Source: Flavobacteriales bacterium UBA7666
GTDB taxonomy: Bacteria > Bacteroidota > Bacteroidia > Flavobacteriales_D > Crocinitomicaceae
Length of the DNA stretch: 64,000 nucleotides
NCBI GenBank assembly: GCA_002483265.1
Contig: DLHO01000022.1
Location: forward strand, 186,860-250,859
Direction of reading: 5' to 3'
The notes beneath the pieces were generated by a model. It searched no databases and was not told the DNA's origin. It saw nothing but the letters and a program-made list of their open reading frames with translations. Shown here in pieces: positions 1 to 7,675 of this stretch. The translations under genes and the position numbers were made by a program. The stretch's first letter is position 1. Each line of letters opens with the position of its first letter.

Positions 1-1
1 T

Positions 2-748
2 CATACTCTGATTATTGCAGGTAGAAGAGGATACATGGGGGCTGCAGTAATTGCTGCAAAGGCTGCAGTTCGAACAGGTACGGGTTTACTTACTGTTTGT
101 GTTCCCACTGAAGAAAGATTTATTTTGCAAACCTCCGTTCCGGAAGCCATGCTGTTTATGCGGGAAGAAGATCATTATCCATTGGATCGATTTTCTGCTA
201 TTGGGGTTGGACCGGGCATTGGTGTGGATGAAGTTTCTGAAGAAATGCTCGTTTCTGTCATCATACAGTCTAAAATTCCGCTGGTACTGGACGCGGATGC
301 GCTGACGATTATTTCCAAAAATAAAAAGCTCCTCAGTTCAGTTACGGAAGAAACTATTATAACACCGCATACTGGTGAATTTGACCGACTTTTCGGTATT
401 CATCAAACGAATGAAGAACGGATTATGACAGCTATGAATAAAGCTGCTGAATATCAGATCGTCATTGTTTTAAAAGGCTCACATACAGCAATTATCACTG
501 CTGAAGAGGTGTTTTACAATACTACTGGAAATGCAGGTCTGGCAAAAGGTGGGGCTGGCGATGCATTAACAGGAGCAATCACCTCCTTTTTAGCACAAGG
601 ATACTCTCCGTTAAATGCTGCAAAGCTGGGCGTGTATATCAATGGTTTGGCTGCAGATATCACTTTGAATGAACAAAGTATGGAAAGTATGCTGATCACC
701 GATGTTATTGAAAATTTTGGAAAAGCGTTTGAATTGATCAGAGTATAA
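2..748 (+). CDS. nnrD: ADP-dependent NAD(P)H-hydrate dehydratase, C-terminal part (partial)
   Basis: This is the YjeF C-terminal (ribokinase-like) domain, which dehydrates damaged NAD(P)HX back to NAD(P)H. The reading frame is open from base 2, and the residues before the first ATG (LIIAGRRGYMGAA) belong to the conserved start of the domain. The gene therefore begins outside the window, and the ATG at 35 is internal. Visible motifs are the domain start just mentioned and the C-terminal glycine-rich loop GNAGLAKGGAGDALTG with its catalytic Asp. In many bacteria the protein is a fusion with an N-terminal YjeF epimerase, but whether that half is present cannot be seen here. Confidence 0.9.
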   Translation, partial: HTLIIAGRRGYMGAAVIAAKAAVRTGTGLLTVCVPTEERFILQTSVPEAMLFMREEDHYPLDRFSAIGVGPGIGVDEVSEEMLVSVIIQSKIPLVLDADALTIISKNKKLLSSVTEETIITPHTGEFDRLFGIHQTNEERIMTAMNKAAEYQIVIVLKGSHTAIITAEEVFYNTTGNAGLAKGGAGDALTGAITSFLAQGYSPLNAAKLGVYINGLAADITLNEQSMESMLITDVIENFGKAFELIRV

Positions 749-771
749 ATCCGCTTTAAAAACAAAGCTTT

Positions 772-933
772 ATGAAACTGAATAAAGATTGGCATGAAAA
801 AAATAAAATGCCGAAAAATGCCACTTTTGAGCAACGGGTCAAATGGCATTTGGAACATCATAAGAATTGTACTTGCAGACCTATTCCGGAAAAATTACTT
901 CATGAAATGGAGTTGAGAAAGAATCTTGAGTAA
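772..933 (+). CDS. Small conserved hypothetical protein, 53 aa
   Basis: A short ORF starts 24 bases after the dehydratase stop. The product is charged and rich in His and Cys, with a core EQRVKWHLEHHKNCTCRP followed by a helical tail. It resembles a small uncharacterised protein common in Bacteroidota, where it has the same pattern of a WH-x-x-N start, an EQR-x-x-WHLEH helix and a C-x-C pair. No function is known. The CxC and His residues could bind a metal, which is inference. It converges on the TauE-like gene 8 bases away. Confidence 0.7.
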   Translation: MKLNKDWHEKNKMPKNATFEQRVKWHLEHHKNCTCRPIPEKLLHEMELRKNLE

Positions 934-941
934 TCGTTGAA

Positions 942-1667
942 TCAGCCTTTAGGTTTATGGCACTCAATAATCAGTGCTTTTGGATGTCCCGAATTCATTT
1001 GCTGCTCTATCTTCGGGCTTAATACAGGAATACCGAGATTGGCACCACGTAAAATCACTAATAATCCGATAACAGATAACAAATAAGGAAAAGCATTTGT
1101 CAGCTTAATCCGAAATGTTTGATTCATTCTTTGCCCAAAGAATCCTACTCCGATAAGTGCCGGTAATGTACCTAATCCAAATGCAGCCATTGATGTTGCA
1201 CTTCCAATTGGATTTTCTGCTAAAAGTGCATTGGTCAAAGCTAAAAAAATCATTCCGCAGGGAAGCAACCCATTAAGTAATCCGATTCCGAACAATTTGA
1301 TAGATCCGTTTTGTCGAAGCAAGCGTGTCATGGCGCTGGAAACCCATTTTTGGAACCTGGGAGTCCGAAACTCAACATGCTTGAGCCAGTGTTTTCGCCA
1401 GGCAAGAGCAATTAATCCAATTCCGAAAAGGATACTCAATACTTGAAACAAACGGAATAAATGAAGGGAAAATCCGATACTCCCGATTAAAAATCCCAAA
1501 AGCATGTAGGTAATTATCCGTCCGGCATTTGCTGTTAAAATCCCTATCAATATACTTGTAGCAGATTTCCTGCTTAACGGAAGTGCGAGCGCTATTGGTC
1601 CGCACATTCCGATGCAGTGAAACGAACCGGCAAGTCCCAAAACGAATGAACTAATTAGGAAAATCAT
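942..1667 (-). CDS. Sulfite exporter TauE/SafE-family (UreH/DsbD-like) membrane protein of the cbb3 cluster
   Basis: A 241-residue, about six-helix inner-membrane protein with the N-terminal signature GSFHCIGMCGP and a matching second half (LLNGLLPCGMIF), i.e. the internally repeated fold shared with DsbD and UreH. Members at the end of cco operons are thought to help copper or haem delivery during oxidase assembly. It overlaps ccoH by the 4-base ATGA, so it is translationally coupled and is the last gene of the operon. The role is inferred from context, because the family itself is functionally broad. Confidence 0.85.
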   Translation of the reverse strand: MIFLISSFVLGLAGSFHCIGMCGPIALALPLSRKSATSILIGILTANAGRIITYMLLGFLIGSIGFSLHLFRLFQVLSILFGIGLIALAWRKHWLKHVEFRTPRFQKWVSSAMTRLLRQNGSIKLFGIGLLNGLLPCGMIFLALTNALLAENPIGSATSMAAFGLGTLPALIGVGFFGQRMNQTFRIKLTNAFPYLLSVIGLLVILRGANLGIPVLSPKIEQQMNSGHPKALIIECHKPKG

Positions 1668-2089
1668 TGAATGGTAACTTGCTGAGACATTTCATAGGGT
1701 TTGTTTTGTATTAAACCCTGAATGGTACAGTTAAATATCCCTTTTGGGAACGCAGTTGTTGGAATGTATACTTTTTCCAGCGGTTTTACAGTGAATGAGA
1801 CATCACTGTTTTTGTCATTTGGACGCTGAAAATGAATGGTTACTTTTTTTGATTGAAAATCCTTGGGGAAACTAATCAATAAGCTATCGGTTTTACTTTC
1901 AAAACTAATTTTTTCGACGGATGAAGCATAGATTTTTTGAGCGTTAAATTGATCATCATAATTCAATTCGCGTTTGTAATAATCTTCTTCTACCAAATCA
2001 ATTTTCTGGCGCATCATGATTGTTACCATTGTTAGGATAAAACCCATGAATAGTGCCATCCCGATAATTATTCCTTTTCCCCAATTCAT
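1664..2089 (-). CDS. ccoH: FixH/CcoH-family cbb3 oxidase assembly protein
   Basis: A 141-residue protein with one N-terminal transmembrane helix (residues about 5-27), then the family hallmark EEDYYKRELNYDDQ and a periplasmic beta-rich domain. CcoH is needed for stable assembly of the cbb3 complex and interacts with the copper-loading P-type ATPase route. It lies between ccoG and the TauE-like gene, as expected in Bacteroidota. Confidence 0.9.
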   Translation of the reverse strand: MNWGKGIIIGMALFMGFILTMVTIMMRQKIDLVEEDYYKRELNYDDQFNAQKIYASSVEKISFESKTDSLLISFPKDFQSKKVTIHFQRPNDKNSDVSFTVKPLEKVYIPTTAFPKGIFNCTIQGLIQNKPYEMSQQVTIQ

Positions 2090-2108
2090 ATTTTCTAATT
2101 ATTAATTC

Positions 2109-2149
2109 AAAATGCAAAAACGGTATCTCACTTTTGAATTTTGCATTTT
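2109..2149. repeat. Inverted repeat in the ccoG-ccoH gap
   Basis: The two arms AAAATGCAAAA and TTTTGCATTTT are exact reverse complements 19 bases apart, in the 75-base spacer between ccoG and ccoH. The repeat could form an RNA hairpin that tunes expression of the distal accessory genes. It has no clear U-run and is not assigned as a terminator. Confidence 0.5.
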
Positions 2150-2164
2150 TACTTTTGAATTTAT

Positions 2165-3553
2165 CTAAAAGCTTGGTCCGATCATTTTGACTTTGACGCG
2201 ATCAATTTCTTTCCCGTTCCCCATAATGATAATCTCAACTTTCCGAGTTCCCTTTTCAATGAACGAGTAGGGGAATCGCGCCAGAAATCGTTCACGAATG
2301 TGTTTCTGTCCTGGTAGTTCTAATGAATCATTAGCCAGTTCCAGCTTCACGGATGGATCTGTGGAAATCAATTTAACATGGAACAAATCTTTTGTTTTGT
2401 TGGTCAGATCTATTTCAAAAATATTGCTGATGTCTTTTTCTTGTGTGACCTGATAAGTAGATCCGCGCTGACGCAGAATAGTGGTGGAAAAATCCTCTCT
2501 CATAACCAGCATAGTGGTCCATACAGCAATCAGAACTACCAATAAAACACTATAAGAAATAACTCTTCTGGTCCATTGAAAGCGTGTGCGGTTTTTGATC
2601 CCGTTTTCCGAAACGAAACGGATTAATCCTTTTTCAAGTCCTACTCCTTCCATCATGGAATCACAGGCATCAATGCAAGCGGTACAATTTACACACTCCA
2701 ATTGTGTTCCGTTCCGAATGTCGATTCCTGTAGGACAAACATGCACACACTGAGCACAATCGATGCAATCACCTTTTTTTGCGGCTGGCCGGTCTTCTCC
2801 CTTTCTGAATTTACCTCGTTCCTCTCCACGCACATAATCGTATGCAACGACCATCGAGTTTTGATCGAGAAGTACTCCCTGTAAACGTCCGTATGGACAG
2901 ATTGTAGTACAAACTTGTTCCCGTAATCGCGAAAAAACGAAGTAAAACAAAGTGGTAAATATCCCGATAGAGATCAATCCTCCAATATGCAGGTGAACGG
3001 GCTCCGTAATTATTTTAAGTAAGGTGTGACTTCCAATGATGTAAGCCAGAAAAATATTCGCGATGACAAAGGAAATCATCCAGAAAATACTGTGTTTGAG
3101 AATTCTTTTTCCCCATTTTTGAGCATTCCAGACTTGTTTGTCCAATGCCTTTTGCTGGGTCCAATCTCCATCAATCCAGTATTCGATTTGCCGAAAGACA
3201 AACTCCATAAAAATAGTTTGGGGACAGAACCAACCACAAAATAGGCGCCCGTAAATAATGGTAAACAAGATCACAAAGACAATGAAAATGATTAACATGA
3301 TGGCGAATAAGTAGAGGTCTTGCGGCCAAAATGTTGCTCCAAACAGGGAGAATTTACGTTCCAGAATGTTTATTTCAATGAGTTGGTCTCCGTTGATTTG
3401 TATAAATGGAGCACTCAATAAGAAAATTAAAAGAGCATAACTAACCAATTTTCGACGATTGGTGAATTTTCCTTTTGGTTTTTTTGGATAAACCCAGATG
3501 CGCTTTCCTTGTTCATTAACAGTGGCAATATGATCTCTGAATTCTTCTTCCAT
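2165..3553 (-). CDS. ccoG: Cytochrome c oxidase accessory protein CcoG (FixG/RdxA family)
   Basis: A 462-residue polyferredoxin-type membrane protein. It has TM helices near the N-terminus, the CGWFCPQTIFME motif of NapH/FixG proteins, two 4Fe-4S motifs (CIDCAQCVHVCP and CVNCTACIDACD) in the middle, a further TM helix and a C-terminal immunoglobulin-like FixG domain. CcoG acts as a cupric reductase in biogenesis of the CuB centre of cbb3 oxidase. Length and domain order are normal. It is downstream of ccoP in the same orientation. Confidence 0.95.
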   Translation of the reverse strand: MEEEFRDHIATVNEQGKRIWVYPKKPKGKFTNRRKLVSYALLIFLLSAPFIQINGDQLIEINILERKFSLFGATFWPQDLYLFAIMLIIFIVFVILFTIIYGRLFCGWFCPQTIFMEFVFRQIEYWIDGDWTQQKALDKQVWNAQKWGKRILKHSIFWMISFVIANIFLAYIIGSHTLLKIITEPVHLHIGGLISIGIFTTLFYFVFSRLREQVCTTICPYGRLQGVLLDQNSMVVAYDYVRGEERGKFRKGEDRPAAKKGDCIDCAQCVHVCPTGIDIRNGTQLECVNCTACIDACDSMMEGVGLEKGLIRFVSENGIKNRTRFQWTRRVISYSVLLVVLIAVWTTMLVMREDFSTTILRQRGSTYQVTQEKDISNIFEIDLTNKTKDLFHVKLISTDPSVKLELANDSLELPGQKHIRERFLARFPYSFIEKGTRKVEIIIMGNGKEIDRVKVKMIGPSF

Positions 3554-3574
3554 TTTTCGTTTAAATGTAAATGG

Positions 3575-3600
3575 TATGCCCGCCCCTCAAGGCAGGCATA
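3575..3600. repeat. Hairpin in the ccoP-ccoG gap
   Basis: An imperfect inverted repeat, TATGCC-C-GCC / GGC-A-GGCATA, with a 6-base loop. It fills most of the 53-base spacer between the oxidase structural genes and the accessory genes. It has no U-tract, so it is more likely an mRNA-stabilising or processing hairpin, or a dispersed repeat, than a strong terminator. Confidence 0.5.
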
Positions 3601-3606
3601 TCTTTG

Positions 3607-4998
3607 TTATTTTATTGGAAATTCTTTTCCTTGTGGTTCTTTTCCCGGTTTGTATTTCATGCTCAAAACATAGGATGCCACTTGTTGCAGTTGAACAGGG
3701 TTGAGTTTTGAAGCATGTTCAGGCATTCCATTCGTAGTACCGTTTTTAATGGTTCCAAAGACAATTTTAATGTCGTTTCCGTAAATCCAGAATTTGTCCG
3801 TTAGATTCGGGCCGATATCTCCACTACCATCTTTGTGACAAGCTGCACAATTCGCTTCAAATTGCTGTTTCCCGAGACCAAGTACAGATTGATCGGTAAG
3901 AAGAGTTACATTGTTTTCATCTACGTTCATTGCCGCTTCTTTTAAATAGGCATTAACTTCCTTTTGAGCCTGAATCATGGATTTATTGTACTCTTCAATC
4001 TGAAGATCACCTGTGTTGAATAGATGGTAATTGAAAATATAGATGAATGCAAAAACGATACTTGCATAGAATCCCCAAACCCACCAAGGAGGAAGGTTAT
4101 TATCCAATTCCCGAATTCCGTCGTATTCATGATCCATTAAGATGCTTGCCTCTTCTTCAATTGGAACTGCATCCACTAATACTTTCACAACTTTACTTCG
4201 TTTTGGTTTAGGCGCTTTTGCTTTTCGCTTGTAAACCATGTAGTAAAAATTATTGAAAAGCCCTCTCAAATAAAGAACCACCAGAAGAAGCACTATATTA
4301 ATTCCAATCAGGATGTAGATGTCTACTTTTTCAACCAGTAACCAAGGGTATGCTGCTTCTTCCGGATTGGTTGAATCAGGCGTGCTCATTCCATAGGAAA
4401 TGCCTGGAACAAATGTCGCTCCAATCGTAATCAACACGATGAGAATTTTAGTCAGATTCTCCTGATCCCTCAATTTCTTTTTGAAAACATCTGATTTTAC
4501 GAATGAAAGGATGGAACTGCTCATTAAAATAATGGCAAGCAATAAAACAATCATTAAGGTTCCTAAGGCATAGAAGACGGTTAAATTACCTTTGTAATCA
4601 GGAATAAGTGTTACCTCGTCAGTTGCTGTTGGCGAACCGGTTTCTGCAGTTTTCACGGGAGGAGTATAATTGTCTACATAGTCCAGAATTTGGTCAATCT
4701 CCTCGTTACTTGCTTGTTGTGGAGACATTTCAGATCCTGAAAAGTCTTTAATAGCCAATGCCATTTTACTAGTACCTCCGGCAATTAAAGTTTTGGAGTT
4801 CCGCACCCAATCATACAATAATTCTCCTTCACCTGCATCTGTCCATTTTGCTTTCACTCCTTTGAGCAGGGGGCCAGTAGAGTTTTTATCGACGGCATGA
4901 CAGGTATTGCATTTTGCTTTGAATAAGGCTTCACCCTGACTATAACCCGTTGTCTGAAACAATAACGCGGTTATGATAAGTAGTTGATGAATTTTCAT
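3607..4998 (-). CDS. ccoP: cbb3-type cytochrome c oxidase diheme subunit III (CcoP)
   Basis: A 463-residue electron-entry subunit. It has a signal peptide, a first cytochrome c domain with CNTCH (30-34), several hydrophobic helices (about 135-260), then a CcoP N-terminal-type segment with LPPWWVWGFY and a TM helix (about 305-325), and a second cytochrome c domain with CAACH (384-388). Two hemes is normal for CcoP. Here, however, one c-domain precedes the membrane part instead of both following it, so the protein looks like a c-type cytochrome fused ahead of a CcoP core. It overlaps ccoQ by 4 bases. Confidence 0.93.
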   Translation of the reverse strand: MKIHQLLIITALLFQTTGYSQGEALFKAKCNTCHAVDKNSTGPLLKGVKAKWTDAGEGELLYDWVRNSKTLIAGGTSKMALAIKDFSGSEMSPQQASNEEIDQILDYVDNYTPPVKTAETGSPTATDEVTLIPDYKGNLTVFYALGTLMIVLLLAIILMSSSILSFVKSDVFKKKLRDQENLTKILIVLITIGATFVPGISYGMSTPDSTNPEEAAYPWLLVEKVDIYILIGINIVLLLVVLYLRGLFNNFYYMVYKRKAKAPKPKRSKVVKVLVDAVPIEEEASILMDHEYDGIRELDNNLPPWWVWGFYASIVFAFIYIFNYHLFNTGDLQIEEYNKSMIQAQKEVNAYLKEAAMNVDENNVTLLTDQSVLGLGKQQFEANCAACHKDGSGDIGPNLTDKFWIYGNDIKIVFGTIKNGTTNGMPEHASKLNPVQLQQVASYVLSMKYKPGKEPQGKEFPIK

Positions 4999-5192
4999 AG
5001 TTTTTCATTTTGAGGAGTTAAATCGTCAGAACTAAGAGGAATGCTGCTTAATTCTTCTACTGTAGATTTTTTCATCTTCCAAATACGAATAAGCACGATT
5101 AAAAAGAAGAGGACAAAAATCACCAGGGAAAAAATCCCATAAAATTCTACTCCCGATTCGCTTGCTAAATGATGTTTAATAAATCGTAACAT
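4995..5192 (-). CDS. ccoQ: CcoQ-like small cbb3 oxidase subunit
   Basis: A 65-residue protein with one TM helix (about residues 17-38) and a short polar C-terminal tail. It sits between ccoNO and ccoP, 4 bases after the former and overlapping the latter, which is the classic position of CcoQ (subunit IV). CcoQ is poorly conserved, so the call rests mainly on position, size and topology. Confidence 0.8.
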   Translation of the reverse strand: MLRFIKHHLASESGVEFYGIFSLVIFVLFFLIVLIRIWKMKKSTVEELSSIPLSSDDLTPQNEKL

Positions 5193-5196
5193 GATC

Positions 5197-7383
5197 CTAG
5201 TTATTAGTTTTTTTCACTTTGATATCCGTTCCCATTCGTTGTAGATATGCAATTAAAGCGATGATTTCTTTTTGTTTCAATTCATTGATTTTTGCATTTT
5301 TATCTTGACCGTTCAATGCAATTTTCGGAGTGTTTTCAACAATATCCGTCGCAATTTCCAGTGCTTGTTTATCCAAATCCGCTTTTGCTTTTTGTGCATA
5401 TCCTTTTGGATATGGGACACCAAGAGTTTGCATTGCTTCAATTTTCTTCGGCAATAAATCGGTATCCAGATTGTCTTCTTTTAACCAGGTGTATGCAGGC
5501 ATTATAGAACCGGGAGACAAGCCTTTAGGGTCAATCATGTGCTTGTAATGCCACAAGTTTCCTTGCAGACCTCCTTCACGTGCCAAATCCGGACCGGTTC
5601 TTTTAGAACCCCACAAAAACGGGTGGTCATAAACGTGTTCCCCTGCTTTTGTATATCCGCCACTTTCAGGAGTGGGTGCGTATCGGGCAGTTTCAAAGCG
5701 TAAAGGTCGAATCATTTGAGAGTGACAATTATTACAACCTTCCCGGATGTAGATATCACGACCTTCCAGTTCGAGAGGAGAATAAGGTTTTATACTGCTA
5801 ATCGTCGGAACATTGGATTTAACAGCGATTGTCGGGATAATTTCAGCTAAACCTCCAATTGCAACAACCAGAATACTGATCAACATAAAGCGAACCGGTT
5901 TTCCTTCGACTTTGCGGTGCCAATATTCTTTTCCTTTGGAAGCATGTGCTCTTTCTACCGTTACTTCAACAGTTTCGTCTGCTGCAAATGATCCTGCTCT
6001 CACTGTTTTGAAGATATTGTAGACAAGCATTAAGGCTCCAACGATGTAAAGGAATCCGCCAATCGATCTCAGAATATAATACGGTTTCATATCGATTACA
6101 ATCTCCAAAAAGTCTTTGTTAACCAATGTTCCGTCAGGATTGAAGTGTTGCCAGCTCAATCCTTGCATAAATCCGGCAATGTACATTGGAACTGCGTATA
6201 GGATGATTCCAAGTGTTGCGATCCAGAAATGCTGGTTTGCAAGTTTTTTGGAGTACAATTCCGTTTTGAACATTTTTGGGATTAACCAGTAAATCATTCC
6301 GAAAGTCATCATTCCGTTCCAGCCAAGTCCACCTACGTGTACATGTGCAACTATCCAGTCGGTATAGTGAGAAAGCATATTCACGGATTTTAATGAGAGA
6401 AGTGGTCCTTCAAAAGTGGCCATCCCATAGCAGGTCAAGGCAACAACCATGAATTTCAACATAACATCATCCCGAACCCGATCCCATGCACCTCGAAGTG
6501 TCAAAAGTCCGTTTAACATTCCTCCCCAGGAAGGCGCAATGAGCATTACTGAAAAGACAACACCTAAACTTTGTGCCCAATCAGGAAGGGAAGTATACAA
6601 CAAGTGATGAGGTCCTGCCCAGATATAAATGAAGATCAATGCCCAAAAGTGAATGATGGATAATCGATAAGAATATACGGGACGGTTGGCTGCTTTTGGT
6701 ACAAAGTAGTACATCAAACCCAGATAAGGTGTAGTCAGGAAGAAAGCTACCGCATTGTGCCCATACCACCATTGTACCAAGGCATCCTGAACACCGGCAT
6801 ACCAAGAATAACTTTTGAAAAAAGAGATTGGTAGCTCAAATGAATTGAAGATATGCAGCATGGCAACAGTTACGAAAGTGGCTATGTAGAACCATATCGC
6901 AACATATAAATGTTTTACACGTCGATTGAGAATGGTTGCGAATAGGTTCCATCCGAAGACAACCCAAATGATTGCGATTAATATATCAATCCACCATTCC
7001 AGCTCTGCATATTCCTTACTGGACGTGATTCCAAACGGTAAGGTTAAGACCGCACAAACAATGATGAATTGCCATCCCCAAAAATTCAGGTTGCTGAGTT
7101 TATCACTCCACATGCGCGTTTTTAGCAAGCGTTGTAGTGAATAATAAACCCCCATGAAGATCCCATTTCCCACAAAGGCGAAAATCACAGCATTCGTGTG
7201 TAAGGGTCTGATTCTGCCAAACGAAATGTATCGAAAGCCTAAATAATCATTGAAAAATTCGGGGAAAGCTAATTGCAAGGAGGCAATTAGACCTACGAGC
7301 ATTCCGATAACCCCCCAGAGAATAGTTGCGAATGCAAAATTTTTGACAATCCTATTGTCGTACTTTACTGTTTGTATTTCCAT
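5197..7383 (-). CDS. ccoNO: Fused cbb3 cytochrome c oxidase subunits I and II (CcoNO)
   Basis: A 728-residue fusion. Residues 1 to about 470 are the 12-helix CcoN heme-copper catalytic subunit (WWYGHNAVAFF; HVHVGGLGWNG). The rest is CcoO with a membrane anchor and a mono-heme c domain (CNNCH, 550-554; MRP/axial region nearby). The N-O fusion is typical of Bacteroidota. The start was set at the ATG giving MEIQTVKYDN, because the longer frame adds 25 residues without homology and runs deep into ccoS. Even so, the gene overlaps ccoS by 32 bases. It reduces O2 at low oxygen tension. Confidence 0.95.
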   Translation of the reverse strand: MEIQTVKYDNRIVKNFAFATILWGVIGMLVGLIASLQLAFPEFFNDYLGFRYISFGRIRPLHTNAVIFAFVGNGIFMGVYYSLQRLLKTRMWSDKLSNLNFWGWQFIIVCAVLTLPFGITSSKEYAELEWWIDILIAIIWVVFGWNLFATILNRRVKHLYVAIWFYIATFVTVAMLHIFNSFELPISFFKSYSWYAGVQDALVQWWYGHNAVAFFLTTPYLGLMYYFVPKAANRPVYSYRLSIIHFWALIFIYIWAGPHHLLYTSLPDWAQSLGVVFSVMLIAPSWGGMLNGLLTLRGAWDRVRDDVMLKFMVVALTCYGMATFEGPLLSLKSVNMLSHYTDWIVAHVHVGGLGWNGMMTFGMIYWLIPKMFKTELYSKKLANQHFWIATLGIILYAVPMYIAGFMQGLSWQHFNPDGTLVNKDFLEIVIDMKPYYILRSIGGFLYIVGALMLVYNIFKTVRAGSFAADETVEVTVERAHASKGKEYWHRKVEGKPVRFMLISILVVAIGGLAEIIPTIAVKSNVPTISSIKPYSPLELEGRDIYIREGCNNCHSQMIRPLRFETARYAPTPESGGYTKAGEHVYDHPFLWGSKRTGPDLAREGGLQGNLWHYKHMIDPKGLSPGSIMPAYTWLKEDNLDTDLLPKKIEAMQTLGVPYPKGYAQKAKADLDKQALEIATDIVENTPKIALNGQDKNAKINELKQKEIIALIAYLQRMGTDIKVKKTNN

Positions 7384-7552
7384 CGTTGTTTTGATTTGTT
7401 TCGTTGGTAGCAGAATCGTCCTCATAGAGAATGCGGACACTTGGGGAATAATCATCATCGTACTGTCCTGTTTTGGCAGCCCAAAGAAAAATAACTAAGA
7501 AAAACACTGCTAAACAGAGGCTTACGATTAACATTATGTAGATCATTCCCAT
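7352..7552 (-). CDS. ccoS: cbb3 oxidase maturation protein CcoS
   Basis: A 66-residue protein with one N-terminal TM helix ending in FLWAAKTGQYDDD, the family hallmark (FxWAxxxGQFDD). CcoS is required to insert heme b and CuB into CcoN. It is the first gene of the oxidase operon and overlaps the start of ccoNO by 32 bases. Confidence 0.93.
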   Translation of the reverse strand: MGMIYIMLIVSLCLAVFFLVIFLWAAKTGQYDDDYSPSVRILYEDDSATNETNQNNDGNTNSKVRQ

Positions 7553-7608
7553 AGTACAAAGAACACAAGCAGAACTCGCATAAAATATGATATAGGTAAC
7601 CGTAAAAG

Positions 7609-7622
7609 CTGATTTATATCAT
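7609..7622. promoter_or_regulatory. Fnr/Crp-like palindrome upstream of ccoS
   Basis: CTGAT-TTAT-ATCAT matches the TTGAT-N4-ATCAA half-site pattern at 8 of 10 positions. Its centre is about 63 bases before the ccoS start. A loose minus-strand -7 box (about 7581-7588, ATATTTTA) would place the site near -41 from the transcript start, the usual class II activator position. Binding by an Fnr homologue is inference. Confidence 0.5.
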
Positions 7623-7675
7623 GTTTTTAATGCCGCAATATTTAGCGGTGTCTGAATAATTTGCCAGTTGGGATT

